NCBI GenBank assembly: GCA_036971715.1
Contig: JAVHJL010000004.1
Location: 2,356,001-2,420,000, forward strand
Direction: 5' to 3'
Length of the DNA: 64,000 bases
Origin: Arthrobotrys musiformis
Taxonomy: Eukaryota > Ascomycota > Orbiliomycetes > Orbiliales > Orbiliaceae
Shown: positions 1 to 11,289 of the stretch, piece after piece
Numbering within the stretch: the stretch's first letter is position 1
Layout of the letters: every line of letters starts with the position of its first letter
Notes under the pieces: model-generated
The model's input: only the letters and a program-made list of their open reading frames with translations
What the model was told of the DNA's origin: nothing
Database searches by the model: none
Position numbers and translations under genes: made by a program

Positions 1-2
1 AG

Positions 3-697
3 TCCTCGAAACAGGCAACGATTACTGAAGATCGCGAAGACCAAGATGGCGGTTCCCCATCGTCATCTCGTGTCGGTGGACTAGGATGGGGGAGCACGAA
101 ACAGCGCCGCCGGCGGTCTTCGGTTAAATTACCCCCAGGCGTAACCAAGCCAAGTTCATATATTAAGGATTCTGGGCCACTTCAGGTGGAGGCTAAAGTT
201 TGGCTTGCCAATCAGAGGACTTTTATAAAATGGCAACATATCTGTGTACTGCTGGCTACCCTCTCTCTCGCACTTTATAATGCCGCTGGTCGTAAAAATA
301 TCGTTGCTCAAGGTATCGGCTTCTTCTTTACTGGTATATCAGTATTCGCAGGAGCCTGGGGATATTGGATGTATATCAGACGGAGTAAGTTCATTACTGA
401 TAGGAGTGAGAAAGGCTTCGACACTGGTATTAGCTTGATTGGCCCTGTCGTTGTATGTATCACTATGATTATTGCTTTAACATTGAATTTTCTATTTAAG
501 GTCAGCGGAACGCCCCCCCCCCTTTCTTCTTCTTCTTCTTTTGCCCCATTCTAACGCTCCCTGTTCCCGGACAGTTCAAAATTACCTTCACCGAAACATC
601 ATTCTACATCGAGGATTTGACAGAGCCGCTTCTACCTTCAAGTGATGTCACCTCGCCGCTTATAGTCCAGGGTCAGGCATACGGCATACTTGGTTAA
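3..697 (+). CDS. Vacuolar transporter chaperone (VTC) subunit, C-terminal part only
   Basis: The C-terminal end of a Vtc2/3/4-type subunit of the vacuolar polyphosphate polymerase; the 5' part lies outside the window. The frame is open from base 3, with exons <3-500 and 575-697. Visible are a basic linker (RRRRSSVKLPPG), then the conserved 'EAKVWLANQRTF..W' entry to the DUF202-type membrane domain and three hydrophobic segments, as in the family's C-terminal membrane anchor. The intron 501-574 starts GTCAGC, a weak donor, but has a CTAAC branch site and CAG acceptor and keeps the frame. The tail after the intron ends in GILG and a TAA at 695-697. In yeast the complex makes polyphosphate in the vacuole membrane. 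Which paralogue this is (Vtc2, 3 or 4) cannot be told without the SPX and catalytic domains. Confidence 0.85.
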
Positions 698-1143
698 TCC
701 GCCATTTGTAAATGGCTCTAGCCCTTTGTTTCGAGCGAGTAATTTTTTTTCTTTCTTTGTTTCTTTCTTTTCACCCGCTCAGTTCTTTGACACGCACTCA
801 GAATATTCTGCACTCCTCTAGCACTTCCGCCCCCAGATTGGAATTAGTTTGTTGGCTCGTATTCTAAATTGATGTATCGATCAGAAGTTTACGACTCCCA
901 GCCCACATATCATATGGTGAACAGGAACCGAGCCGTCTCCCTAAACGCCCTCCCCTTCCCTCCCCTAAAGCCTTTGCCAAACACGTAAATATATGTTTTC
1001 CTGTAAAAAAAAAAAACCCCAATATACTGAATAGTCCTTGAATTCGAAACCCATGAAACCCCGGCACCAAACAAGCCCAGATATGAAGGATGGTATACAA
1101 AGCATGGAGGACATGCATATTAAAATTAAATTTGAAGATTTAT
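698..1143. other. Convergent intergenic region VTC/ATG4
   Basis: Shared 3' flank of two genes that point at each other. It holds a T/C-rich stretch (about 739-772) and an A12 run near 1004-1015; no gene or RNA is seen. Confidence 0.7.
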
Positions 1144-2758
1144 CTACGAAGTCCCAGGTTCCTCGTCTTCGACTTCGGAATCATCGTCAAAGGTTTCCAC
1201 GTCGTCAACTGCGTCTTCTCTCATTCCAGGGGGGTTACCTAATCCGGGCGTCATGTCTGATACATGGACCACACGTTTTCCATGCACCTAGAATCAGAAG
1301 TAAATAACCAAGTAGGCACAAGAAAATAAAGAGCAGGGAACCTACCTCCTTAACGCCCTGCTTCCAAGCCTGCCAATCTCGATCGTCCCTAATTAGAAAT
1401 GCCAATAGCATGCTAGGGTCCATTTCTCTCAGGTGAAGCCTTCGGAGTTTCCTAGTGTGACAAAGCTCGACCTCCTCAGTGGTATAGTCCAGATATTTTC
1501 GATAGGGAAGCAGCGGCCGGGTATTATGAGGGTCGAGATAGAAGAGCGATTGCCCTTGAACTCCAATAAAATAATGCGACGCCGATGGCCGTCCACTCAT
1601 GTTCGGATGGAAGTTAGTTGTCGCTCTCGGGCTTGATTAGAGAGTGTGGGGTCTTGTTACATACCCAGCAATTCCAACCGACTGCGGCATCATCAGGGAA
1701 GACTTAAGGGCCTCCCAGTACACTGGTGTTACCCTCTCGATTCCTAATCTAATACCAACGAGAACAAGGGTCGGACGGAACGACCCGTTTTCCGATATCG
1801 CAATTTTCCGAAAGGCGTCTTCGTAGACATCGCCCCCATCGCCAGTTATGTATACCTGTAAGCCTTCGTCGTGTTGCCCAGCTAGCGCCCTTTGGAGTGT
1901 TAGAACCGCCGGACCTAATTTCGAGATGGGGTGGGAAGAGATAAGGGAGGGGTTATCAGCAATAAAGAATGAAAACGTACTGTATACATCGTGCCGTCGC
2001 CGACGGCCCAAACCACTCCCCGGGGTAAACCCCACACGACGCTTCTCCGTATTTGACGAAGTTATGCAAGGAGAAAGGTGCCTGTGGGTCGTCCGCGAAT
2101 AATGAGAGAATCCGCTGTTCTTCTCGAGGAGATTTCCCACGACGCCAGTCTTGTACTTGTGTTAGCACTTTCAAGGATAAGGTTCGGAGGATCGAGTAGA
2201 TAGAAACGCACCTCGTCCGAGTTTAAGGAGGGATATGGCATTTGCGAGAACACACTGGCCCGACCTTATCATACAACCCCATCCTGTATCCGATGTGAAG
2301 CCTTCTTGGTCGGCGAGGCTTCGGATCCGAGTCGCAAGGGTCATGTTCCGACTGGTTGTGGATAGCGGGATTGGGGGGAAAGCGCTTCGATAGGTCATCC
2401 AGAACTTGGCATCGAAGTCGTCTAAAAATGCATGAGGCCATCCGTCGTCATCCATTTGTGTGGATGTATCCCTTTGGACTTCAACGGCAGCTTCCGAAGA
2501 ATCCGAATCCGACTCATTTTGTGTCGTGGTTTCGGCAGATGTAGATGAAGGCGAAGGGAGGAGGACTGGGACGGAGTCTGTGGAGGATGCGTTTACTGTA
2601 TCGTAGTCGTCGGAGGATTTGGCGTCGAGTTCGCTCGGCTTAAGGGAGTATTCGACACCCAGACACCAAATAGAGGTCTTGGGCTCATCGTTCTTAACGG
2701 GGGGGTCCCAGAAGTATTGTATGACGCGCTGAAACTTGTCGATTCGGATGTTCATCAT
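1144..2758 (-). CDS. ATG4: Cysteine protease Atg4
   Basis: Autophagy endopeptidase of peptidase family C54. It cleaves Atg8 behind its C-terminal glycine and later frees Atg8 from phosphatidylethanolamine. Five exons: 2758-2212, 2149-1981, 1889-1665, 1595-1346, 1287-1144, giving 444 residues, normal for fungal Atg4. The catalytic Cys is C162 in [13 protein letters not shown]; the family block with SLFADDP and [15 protein letters not shown] follows; Asp and His of the active site are D335 and H337 in LDPHNTRP. All introns are GT-AG (58-91 nt) with clear branch sites. The C-terminus is acidic ([16 protein letters not shown]), typical of the region before the Atg8-binding tail. Start is the first ATG (MMNI); it is divergent from SQS1 across 541 bp. 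Identification is secure; the only doubt is which of the two leading ATGs is used. Confidence 0.95.
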
Positions 2759-3299
2759 GTGAAGGAGCAGCTTCTTCAGGGCTCCGACTACCGGAAGGTG
2801 GATGTTTTAACGCGACAGGCGCGCTGACGACGCCGTTTAATATGGAAAAGTCGGGATCAGATGGTGATCAACTAGGCAGAGGTCTTGGGTGAGTCCTTGA
2901 TGGTATGGTATGGTATGGTATGGTATGGTATGGGAGGGGGGTATACCTGGTACTGAAGCGGATACTAAGCTGGTAAGTGATGATATATTGATAAAGGTAT
3001 ATGCTTGTTTGTGACGCACCTCACCAACCAGGACAGCTCAGTCTGAAGCCATACGATCCAATACGATGTGATATATGATTATAGTCTCGGTGGGATGTTA
3101 TACTATCAGATCTCGAGCTCGAGGCGTGGGGATGGATGGATGGATGGATGGATGACGAAGTGGGCTGGGCTGATGACCAACCGACCAACCGACTTGGGTA
3201 AGTACTTAAGTACCTACCTACTTAGCAGGCACTATCAAACAAACATCAAATGGTCACCAACCATCGAAGCTTCTCCCTCACCGTTCCATCTCCCTCGCC
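2759..3299. promoter_or_regulatory. Divergent promoter region ATG4/SQS1
   Basis: 541 bp between two starts that face away from each other. It contains a (TATGG)n run at about 2899-2933, a (GGAT)n run at 3131-3154 and a palindromic patch AGTACTTAAGTACCTACC at 3200-3217. No defined operator can be named. Confidence 0.55.
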
Positions 3300-5560
3300 A
3301 TGCCCCGCCGGAAGCCCTCACGGCCATCGCCTTCGCACAAGAGCCACGGCTCCAACAACCGCTTCGCAAATCGCCATTCACATACCACCCCAGCTCCACC
3401 CACCAACGGAAAACGTGGAAGGGCTCAAAGATATCTCCTTCTCGGTGATGATTTCAGTTTAGACCCCTATGATGGCCCGAACCTAGGTAATAATAAATAT
3501 ATCTAAAATCTCTCCCGCCGTGTCAACAAAGAATTTAAATTTCAGCAGTCGTTAACATGCATAATCACTCTTCGATGGGAGTTCAGGCCATCGCGGCTTC
3601 ACGTTGCAACAGGAGGCTCGGAATACAGAAGAACAATATTACAGGAGAAACGATGATAGGAAGCTACGCCAATTGGGAATAACCTTCGTGCGCCCCCAAC
3701 AGCCGGATGACCCAACCAACCAGTCCAAAGAAAACCCTTCGGATACCGCAACGACAAGGCACGAGCCTACCGTCGAAGCATCTAGCCCTCAGCTGCGTAG
3801 CAGCCCCAACGTGACGGCCGCTCCCGAAAACGATTCGATTAGTCACCCAGAAGCTGGGAATGAGTCATCACCCAGCGAGGAGGAGGAGGAGGAGGAGGAG
3901 GAGGAGGAGGAGGAGGAGGAGGAGGAGGAGGTGGTCGTTTTCGTTCCTAGAAATCAACGACGTTTAGTCGCAAACGGGGCTCGACCGGGACCCCCAAGTC
4001 ACGAATCCCAGCCCGCCAGACCCCCAGAGCCGCCTCTGGTTACGACCCCGTCACCTAGAAACCCAAAACCCTCGAATAAACCGCCAAGGGGTTTCCGCCA
4101 ATCAAGCGATGACGACGAGATACTTGCTGATTACATTCAAAACCTCGAGGAAAACGGCGAAGATATCGAAAGCGTATTTTCTTTGCGACCATTGGGAAAC
4201 CATCTCGATGACATTGACAGAGGAAACGAAAGAGATCACCACCACCAAGGGACGCAGAACTCACAACAACTAGATCCAAATAGTGACGAGCCCGAGATAT
4301 ACGTCGATACCAACGTCGCCGCCGTTATCGCAAAACGAATAGGAAGGTTCGGACCTGAATACAAATTCAAACCGGCAGGTTCAACACTTAAAGAAGCACT
4401 CTGGCTTGAAGGCACGGATATGACAGGCGACATCCAACACCTAATAGACCATTTTGAGGCTGGTTTAGACGATAGTGACAGTTTTAGCTCAGAGCACGAA
4501 GATTCCGACATCCAGGCGTCCGGAGATCACGAAGGGTTTGGCCTCGGCATCGGCACGTCAACACCGCCGCTCGAAGACGGAGACGATGACGGAGACGATG
4601 ACGATGAGCAGGATTTCGATGCGGAGGACCTTTTTAACATGATGCTCGGGAAGCCGAATAAACAAGGCAAATTCCCTCGTGCATCTAAACTAGCTGACGC
4701 GTACGATGATTTTGATATCATGGCCGGTGAAAGGGCCAGCTTAGTCAGCCGTAGATCCCGAAAGGCCAACATCGGGCGGCCTCTAAACAAAGCTTTGAAC
4801 ATGGAAATGGATGATGAAGAGGCTCAAATACAGGTTGAACTTGAAAGGTATATTCTGGCAGACCGTGAAAAGAAAAAGATTCGCAAACAGGAGAGAGATA
4901 CCCGACGGCAAGCAGGCATGTTAGGTACATGTAGCATGCCAGCAAAGTCTGCTTCCGTGGATATCAAATGTTACCCTGGTGGGGTAACACTGAGCAAGGT
5001 TCACGCATCTATTAAACAATTCTTAATGAGCGGGGTTGCAGAGAGGTTTGCCATATCCAAAAAAAACATTAGCTCCGGCCCATCCGCTGATTCCGCCGTT
5101 CATTAGACTCTCATTGCCACCGATGCAAAAACAAGACCGGCTACAGGTTCATATCCTGGCTCACAGTTTCTTCATGCAGAGTAAATCACAGGGGAAAGGC
5201 AACAGCCGTTTCCCTGTCCTCTACAAAACAAAGCAAAGCAGGCTCTTCGAGGGAGACGAAAGGGCAATAGACATCCTCCTCAACAACCCAAGCGGTCGAG
5301 GCTCCCGGGGGAAGTTTGGAAATATCCGTGGTAAAGCTGGCCGCCAATCCACCAGTGGAGGTGGCAGCGACCGAACCACACACAACAGAGACGGCATGGT
5401 TGTCGGGACTGGAGCAGCGGAGCTGAGTCAGGGGAATAAGGGCTATGACATGCTTGCAAAGATGGGATGGACTACGGGAACAGGACTCGGCAGCAACCGT
5501 ACGGGAATTATAGATCCTGTCCAGGCCATTGTCAAGAATTCTCGTGCTGGACTGGGATAA
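3300..5560 (+). CDS. SQS1: R3H and G-patch protein, Sqs1-like splicing factor
   Basis: Nuclear RNA-binding protein. Yeast Sqs1/Pfa1 activates the DEAH helicase Prp43 in spliceosome disassembly and ribosome biogenesis. Exons 3300-3486, 3587-5045, 5107-5560 give 699 residues. A basic N-terminus (MPRRKPSRP) is followed by the conserved LGHRGFTL..EARNTE block across intron 1, an acidic middle with 18 Glu in a row (3877-3930), an R3H domain near residues 545-610 (LSLPPMQKQDR, KSQGKGNSRFPVLYKT) and a G-patch at the extreme C-terminus (GYDMLAKMGWTTGTGLG). The second intron (5046-5106) has an unusual GTTTGC donor but a CTGAT branch site and TAG acceptor. Its removal joins AER to LSLPPM, which restores the R3H start; without it the frame would stop at 5106. 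Confidence 0.92.
3877..3930 (+). repeat. (GAG)18 run coding for poly-glutamate
   Basis: Eighteen consecutive GAG codons inside the SQS1-like gene. Perfect trinucleotide purity makes it prone to length change between strains. Confidence 0.95.
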
Positions 5561-5982
5561 GTGCTAGACTGGGTCTCGTAAACCTCCATCCTAAAAGCCT
5601 TAAACTTAATACCTTAACCAGCCCATCCAATGGGCAAATAATAATAGTACTTATTTCAAGGCTCCTTGCTCTATTGACACTAGAGCCAATGTCAGCTGTT
5701 TTTTTTTTTTTTTTAAAACAAAAAGTCTTATCCCGAAGACTTGCGCACGCGCACGTGTTCACGTTATATCGTACCTATTGGTTCTGACTATGAAAAGGTT
5801 GTGTTACGCATGCTCTTTCTCTAAGGTTGCCTAATCGGGAATTTCCAACAACCAAAATTTCTCTCAAACTCTGGCATGGTACTCCTAGCTCCCCCAACAA
5901 GCCGACACTGCCGCATCCTGAACGTCCCTGCACGAAGCAGCTCAGCACGGCATCGTCTGATTGCTGCAAGAATATATGCAAC
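5561..5982. other. Intergenic SQS1 to mL53
   Basis: Holds the 3' flank of the SQS1-like gene, a poly-T run (about 5698-5714) and the mL53 promoter and leader. The frame of mL53 is open upstream of its ATG, but that stretch does not resemble the family. No other gene seen. Confidence 0.6.
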
Positions 5983-6341
5983 ATGATCACCAAGTTTCTC
6001 TCCAATGTAGCGGTTAGCTTTAATCCATTCTCAAAGCTTTCGAAGAGCACCAGGATCTTCCTCTCCCTGTTGCCGCCAGATGCAAGATCCACTATGAAAA
6101 TCCAATCCAAACTACTACCCAGGTCCTCAGAGGAATCTCCCAAGATCGCGGTAACCTTCAGTATGCTTCATAATTAATTCCAAACTACAAGTAGATGTTT
6201 ATTATTTCTAACACAACATTCTCAGAGGATGGAAAGGTCATGGAACTAGAGCCCTCGAAGCTATCAATCAAGGACCTGGTCGAGGAACTTGATAGACATT
6301 CACGAATACTCAGAAAGAAGGAGGATCTCGGTGGTAATTGA
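5983..6341 (+). CDS. MRPL44: Mitochondrial large ribosomal subunit protein mL53 (MRPL44 family)
   Basis: Small protein of the mitochondrial 54S subunit. Exons 5983-6160 and 6226-6341 give 97 residues, the usual size. The start MITKFLSNVAVSFNPF matches the family signature (yeast begins MITKY..KV.VKFNPF), followed by R.FL.LLPP.AR and, across the intron, VTFKDGKVMELEP and the conserved ELDRHSR motif near the end. The intron 6161-6225 starts GTATGC and ends CTCAG; it splits the lysine codon of FKDGK. Stop TGA is at 6339-6341. The import signal appears to be internal or the first residues themselves, as in yeast. Confidence 0.92.
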
Positions 6342-6692
6342 TCACGAGCTCAGGTTTGCCCTGGATGGTTGTCGGCATGAAATAAAAAACGAAGAGGTTA
6401 TTATGGAAACTGGCTAAAAGAACTACATCATGAAACAAATTTCAGAAAACAGATCAATAGGGTGGGGACAGAATTTAGTCTTGCCGATGCCCTAATATGG
6501 TTTATTTTCGCCGTCGCCCACTTGCACTGTCCGGGCCAATGTAGCTCTGGTGCATCAGAAGAAGTCCGCCGCCGTGCATTATTTTTATCTCCCAAAACCC
6601 CTTCCCGATGTACATAAAATAAAACAAAAAAAAGTATTAACTCCATCAAAGTTGCAATGGCTCGAGCTCGAGGAATAAATTTTTCGAGGGCT
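6342..6692. other. Convergent intergenic region mL53/unknown gene
   Basis: 351 bp between two converging stops. Mildly A/T-rich, no feature recognised. Short open frames here do not resemble known proteins. Confidence 0.6.
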
Positions 6693-9338
6693 TTATACCT
6701 CCAGAATCGTTCTATCGACGTCTTCAACTTCATTGTGGACATTCAATCGCGCGCAGTTAAGAATAACGACCTTGATAGATGCAGCGTATGCCTCCCTAAC
6801 AGCGCAGGCCACACAGGTTTTATCCACATCCGCTACTATGGCGGCTAGTCCCCAGTATGAACACCACGCGCGGGCGAAAACCTCGTTATCGCAGACACCA
6901 AATGCCTCGATAATCAGCACCTCTTCAACTTCGTTGTTGTAGTACATCTCGCTACCTGTTTCTGACTCTGCATCATCTGTGATGTTACTACCCCAGTTTT
7001 TAATCTCGGTAAGTTTGTCAGGGCGAACAACTCGAAAGTCGTATGCATTGTATAAAACGTGAGGCCCGTTTTTGCAAGGATATGCTGCGATAAAGGGGGT
7101 GTCGTGGCGCAGATATACGCGCCAGGATTTGGATGCGATTGCGAACGTTATCGATGCGTCATAAAGGGTTGGCTCGCCAGGATACATGCTGAAGTTTGAC
7201 TGGCCGCTTATGCTCCGGCTACTAGTACTGCGCCCACTTGCACTCCTGCCACTAATACTAGACGGTGGGCGGGGGTTCTTTTGGGAACCAGGAGGGAGTA
7301 TCCTCATAACCGTTTGGGAGTTGGATGTAACGGGTTGGAAGTTTAGCCTTTCTATTCGAATATTATCCGTTGGGTCCTCCAGATCAGGTTCCAGCATGTC
7401 AAAATCGTCAACATGGACACTCGATTCATGTTCCGGAAACGCCTCGCTGTTAGCCGTCATGTTATGAATGTCGCTAGGCGTTAAATGCCCAAGAGGTGGT
7501 GCTTGTTTGATCAGAACAACTATCGGAGGGTCAGCGAATGAAATACTTAAATCAACTTTCTTTCTTTTAGTTGAGGTACAGAGGTCTCGCCTACCTTCAG
7601 AACGGTGGAGTTCAGGGCTCGTTGGCAAAGGACCGAGCCATCCACACATCTGCCTAACCCCTTTTGCAGCTCCCAGCACTTTGCCAACAATACACTCCCA
7701 GGACCAATAAGTAGAGCCTCTCCATTGTAGCCCTGCGTTGGATGCTAGGTGCGAAAGCGATTTTATGGCCGGGGGCGCATCGGGGTCACAATCGATCAAA
7801 GTTTTCATCATAACCCAAGGCATAGTTCTCCCAGGTAGCATTAATCCAGTGAACCATGACATGCAGCTTACACTCCTATCCTCGACTGCCTTTTCTTTCG
7901 TATCAACTTCGGAAAGAATGAACTCTACCTCGGGCATGTTCGGCCATCTAAATATAAAAATTCAGCGGGGTCCAACACCAGGAAGAAGGGTAAAGAAAGG
8001 TCCTACTTTAGGGTCCAACCAAAATTCCTGAGTATATCGACTTGGCTGTTTTTGTTTTGAAAATGAAATGTCACCGTCGATTGCGCGGCGGGATGAGATG
8101 ATGCCGGGCTCTCGATTTCCACGTTCTCAAGCCAACGTTGGGCCAATACCAGGTCGTAGCGTATTTTGACAGGCCAGCTGTGATGCTTCCCGAGCGAATT
8201 ATTGAGGGGGCTGCGTGAGGTTATTCGCAAAAAAAGTTCAAGTGATAAGAGAAGTTGGTGGAAGAATTTGTTATTCCCAGCACTGTCGTCCCGATAGAAA
8301 AATTCCGGAACAATCTGGTTCTCGAGCTTGCTAAAATCTACCCACTCTGGGCGAGCTAGGACGTCTATAAGGTCATAAACCTGCCTGCCCATTTCGAATC
8401 GGTGCGGGTCGTCTGCATGCGTAATTCCGTCATATAAAAGGTTCGCATATAGTTCGTGGTAGAGAAGAGTCGGATCCTAGCAGCGCCAAATGTTAACCTT
8501 GACCTCTCGTACGGTTCAAAAAAAGGTGCCGAGTAGTGCGCGGCTTGGTCTTACACGATCCTCAATACCCTCATGCTTCAGTTTTCGAAGCCTTGACACG
8601 ACATAATTCATATTGAGTTTGCGAACTTTTACTTGGCCCCCATCCAATAGTGGTCCACCGTCGAGCGGACATCCATAAGTCGCTGCATATCCCGCAAGGG
8701 TTATTGTTCCTGGATAAAGCCCAAAAATATCTCGCATATAGGGTCTGTCTAATGACTCCTGAGGACGATTGGCGTCGCTCATGTCATTGAAAAAGTCCTC
8801 TTGGAAAGGGTAGCAATCCGTGCCTTCGTTGTCCCATCCGTTTGTCGGGACCACATAAAAGTGAAACTGGTTTTTGAGGTAAGGCACCTCCTTACAGGTT
8901 CCCTCAAAAACCGGAGCGCCATTAGAGATATATCTCCGGGCTTGATCCCTGGTCAGGTATGGGGTGTGTATTTCTAAAGGAGGCCAATCGACTGGCACAG
9001 ACTCGTTCCTATTTTCGACAGGAACTACGAGTAGACCACCATTCTGCTCTTCGATATATCGATATCGACGCGAGCCCTTAGACTCCGGGGTTGTCACCCG
9101 TGTGTCATCTGAGCGGGTTACCTGGCTCTCCTCTACGTCCTGCAAGTCCTTCGGTCGAGACGGAATTCGTCAGTCCTGAGATTGATCTTCGACGAAAGAA
9201 AGAATGGATGCACGAGGAAGTTTTTTAACTTGGAGATTTTCCGTTTCGCACCTCGTAATGCTGTGAAAAGGATTCTGACCTCCTTGACATACCCCGCTGC
9301 CAACCCGGGAAATTGGCAGGATATGAATTTCTACTCAT
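6693..9338 (-). CDS. Uncharacterised 801-residue protein
   Basis: Not recognised. The proposed exons are 9338-9252, 9148-8555, 8476-8007 and 7947-6693. The introns 8477-8554 (GTAAGA donor, GTTAAC branch, CTAG acceptor) and 7948-8006 (GTAGGA, TTAG) are convincing because frames join smoothly: EDR/DPTLLYHELYANLLYDG and GWTLK/WPNMPEVEF. The first exon and its 103-nt intron are weaker: the second exon has no ATG and an in-frame TGA upstream, so a short leader exon (MSRNSYPANFPGWQ) is inferred. The protein looks soluble and globular with one Ser/Arg-rich linker (SGRSASGRSTSSRSISG), no signal peptide and no clear membrane segment. The C-terminal part has runs such as EVLIIEAFGVCDNEVFARAWCSYWG. Codon use and intron style match the neighbours, so it is a real host gene. 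Function unknown. Confidence 0.75.
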
Positions 9339-11289
9339 CTAATGGTTATTGGCTGTCGAGGGTCTATACACTGGGGTCCTCGAAACTAAGCCATCTAAGC
9401 CATCATGGCAAAACCTATTTGCTCTGAGCGGTGACTTGGGAATGGAGTGGATGGCTTCGGTGATGCTAGGTAGGTGGTATAATATTGGTTCCTTAAGGGT
9501 TGACTACGCTGTGCAGGAAGCCGGCAGGTGGTCTAAAAGATCGAAATGGAGGAGAACACCAGCCGGACGGCAAACGACAGTCTTTCTTGGATTGTGGTAG
9601 CGAGCAAAAGAGCTAGGTACTTACTTACCTAGGTAGGTACTTCAGGTACTTAGCTGGCTGACTTAGCTGACTTACCCCTCTATCGATCGCTGATACGCCA
9701 GAATAGGCCAAGCCTGTCATCCAGGCCAGGCCAGTCAGACAAACACCACGCGCAGAGTACCAGAGTATGTACAATATAGTATAAAATAAAATAAAATAAA
9801 ATAAAATAAAATAAAATAAAATAAAATAAAATAAAATAAAATAAAATAAAATAAAATAAAATAAAATAAAATAAAATTAAATCTCCAAAGCCGGAACACT
9901 GATTCGAGTAGGTATACTGGTCTTGGATATGAGGTAATTGGAAGTAAGTACTTATGTACGGTTGGCTCCACGTTGACTCCCCAACCCGGAACGTTCTATG
10001 TTCGAATTCGTCAACTTGGTTTTTATACACCGGCTACGTGTTGGTGTTGCCTGCCAGTGGATTGATTCGTCCAGACCACCCGCCTGACTTCCCAGGCTCG
10101 GGCTTATCACGAGGCGGGCTGCAGGCCATGGGTCCTTGGTTTTCGCATGCCTTTAGAGGATAGCTTCCCCCATATATACTTATATACATACATAATTGCT
10201 CAATTGATCAATACATGCACACAAGGCTGGGGGGTGGGGGGGGGTTGAGTTCGGATCTGACACCCGTTAAAATATTGTGATATGTATATGGGAGGTTTCT
10301 ATGATTAGGATCTCAAGCTGTAAATTTCATATATGATATTTATGCATATTCGGCACTCGAAACAGGAAGAATAAGTACCCGAAGCAAGATTATAGGTACC
10401 GTTTGACAACACCATACAATGTGATTCTAACAATCCAGAACAGGGCGGAGTGGTCCGAGAGGCGAGAAAGGACGAAACGAAACAACGCCATATCGTAAGG
10501 AACCGTACAAATTCGAGGGAAACATAAGACCCCGGTCACATACGCAAGTGGGAACGCCAGACCCGGCCCAGAGGGAACATGAGAGAGAAATAGACAGTCG
10601 CCGGCCAAATATCAGACGGAAAGGACCTGCAGTAAACCCCAGCAATGATAGAAAAAACAAAACATGATATGGATTGACCGATGTATGAATCGAAACACCT
10701 GAAACCACCGAGGAAGTCGAGGAACATATTGACCAGATCATACAAAACGCCGAATTCTCGAAACAAACAGCCAACGGGGAAGGAAGAGAGGAAGGAAGGA
10801 AGGGAAAGAGATAGAAGCAAAATGAAATCAAAGTCCGGTTCCAAATGCTTCCACGATATCGATAGCAAGACAAACGCCGAAGAGGACAAATAACACGGAG
10901 ATGACACTGACAAATAACATGCGAACCTCCGACAAAAATAAATAATAAATGAGAACAACGATAAAAAATAGTCTGGGTGTCAAGATAAAAGGAGACAAAC
11001 AAGGGATAAAAACTGAAGGTATGAACTCCAAATTGCCTGATGAACTGGGAAGGGGGGAAGGAAAAGAAAGGAAAAACGGCAGGAAAGAAAGAACTCCGGA
11101 AAATTTCAGTAACCAAAAATGCTAATCATCAGGGTATGTTGTCGCGTCATTCTAGCTCGTAAATCGAAATATCAGGCAGTCTCGGGGGAACAACAGCCAA
11201 GCCAGGCAGACAAAGCGGAGGAGAGAGGAACATAAGTGTGTAACAAGCGCCAGGAAAAAGAGAAGGAGAAGGAGAGACAACCTCTGGAT
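9339..11289. other. 1.95-kb non-coding gap with microsatellite
   Basis: Upstream region of the unknown gene and 3' flank of the SWIRM gene. It contains TACCTAGGTA-type palindromic patches at 9612-9652, a long (TAAAA)n array, a G9 run near 10236 and purine-rich stretches around 10770-10810. A 229-codon open frame on the minus strand at 10427-11116 is judged spurious. Confidence 0.6.
9778..9877. repeat. (TAAAA)n microsatellite, about 20 units
   Basis: Nearly perfect tandem array of the pentamer ATAAA over about 100 bp. It creates artefactual open frames (repeated FILFY) on the minus strand. Confidence 0.97.

Noticed and set aside
5046..5106. Apparent frameshift at an A8 run in the SQS1-like gene
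   Set aside because: The frame change is explained by a 61-nt intron (GTTTGC...TTAG); the splice joins AER to LSLPPM and restores the R3H domain, so no frameshift is needed.
8516..8560. Apparent frameshift in a T7 run of the unknown gene
   Set aside because: A GTAAGA donor upstream at 8554 and CTAG acceptor at 8477 remove the run as intron and give a smooth protein join.
9680..10030. Frames coding repeated FILFY
   Set aside because: Artefact of the (TAAAA)n microsatellite.
10427..11116. Minus-strand open frame of 229 codons
   Set aside because: Phe/Ser/Cys-rich composition from pyrimidine-rich DNA, overlapping frames on both strands, no family resemblance; non-coding flank.
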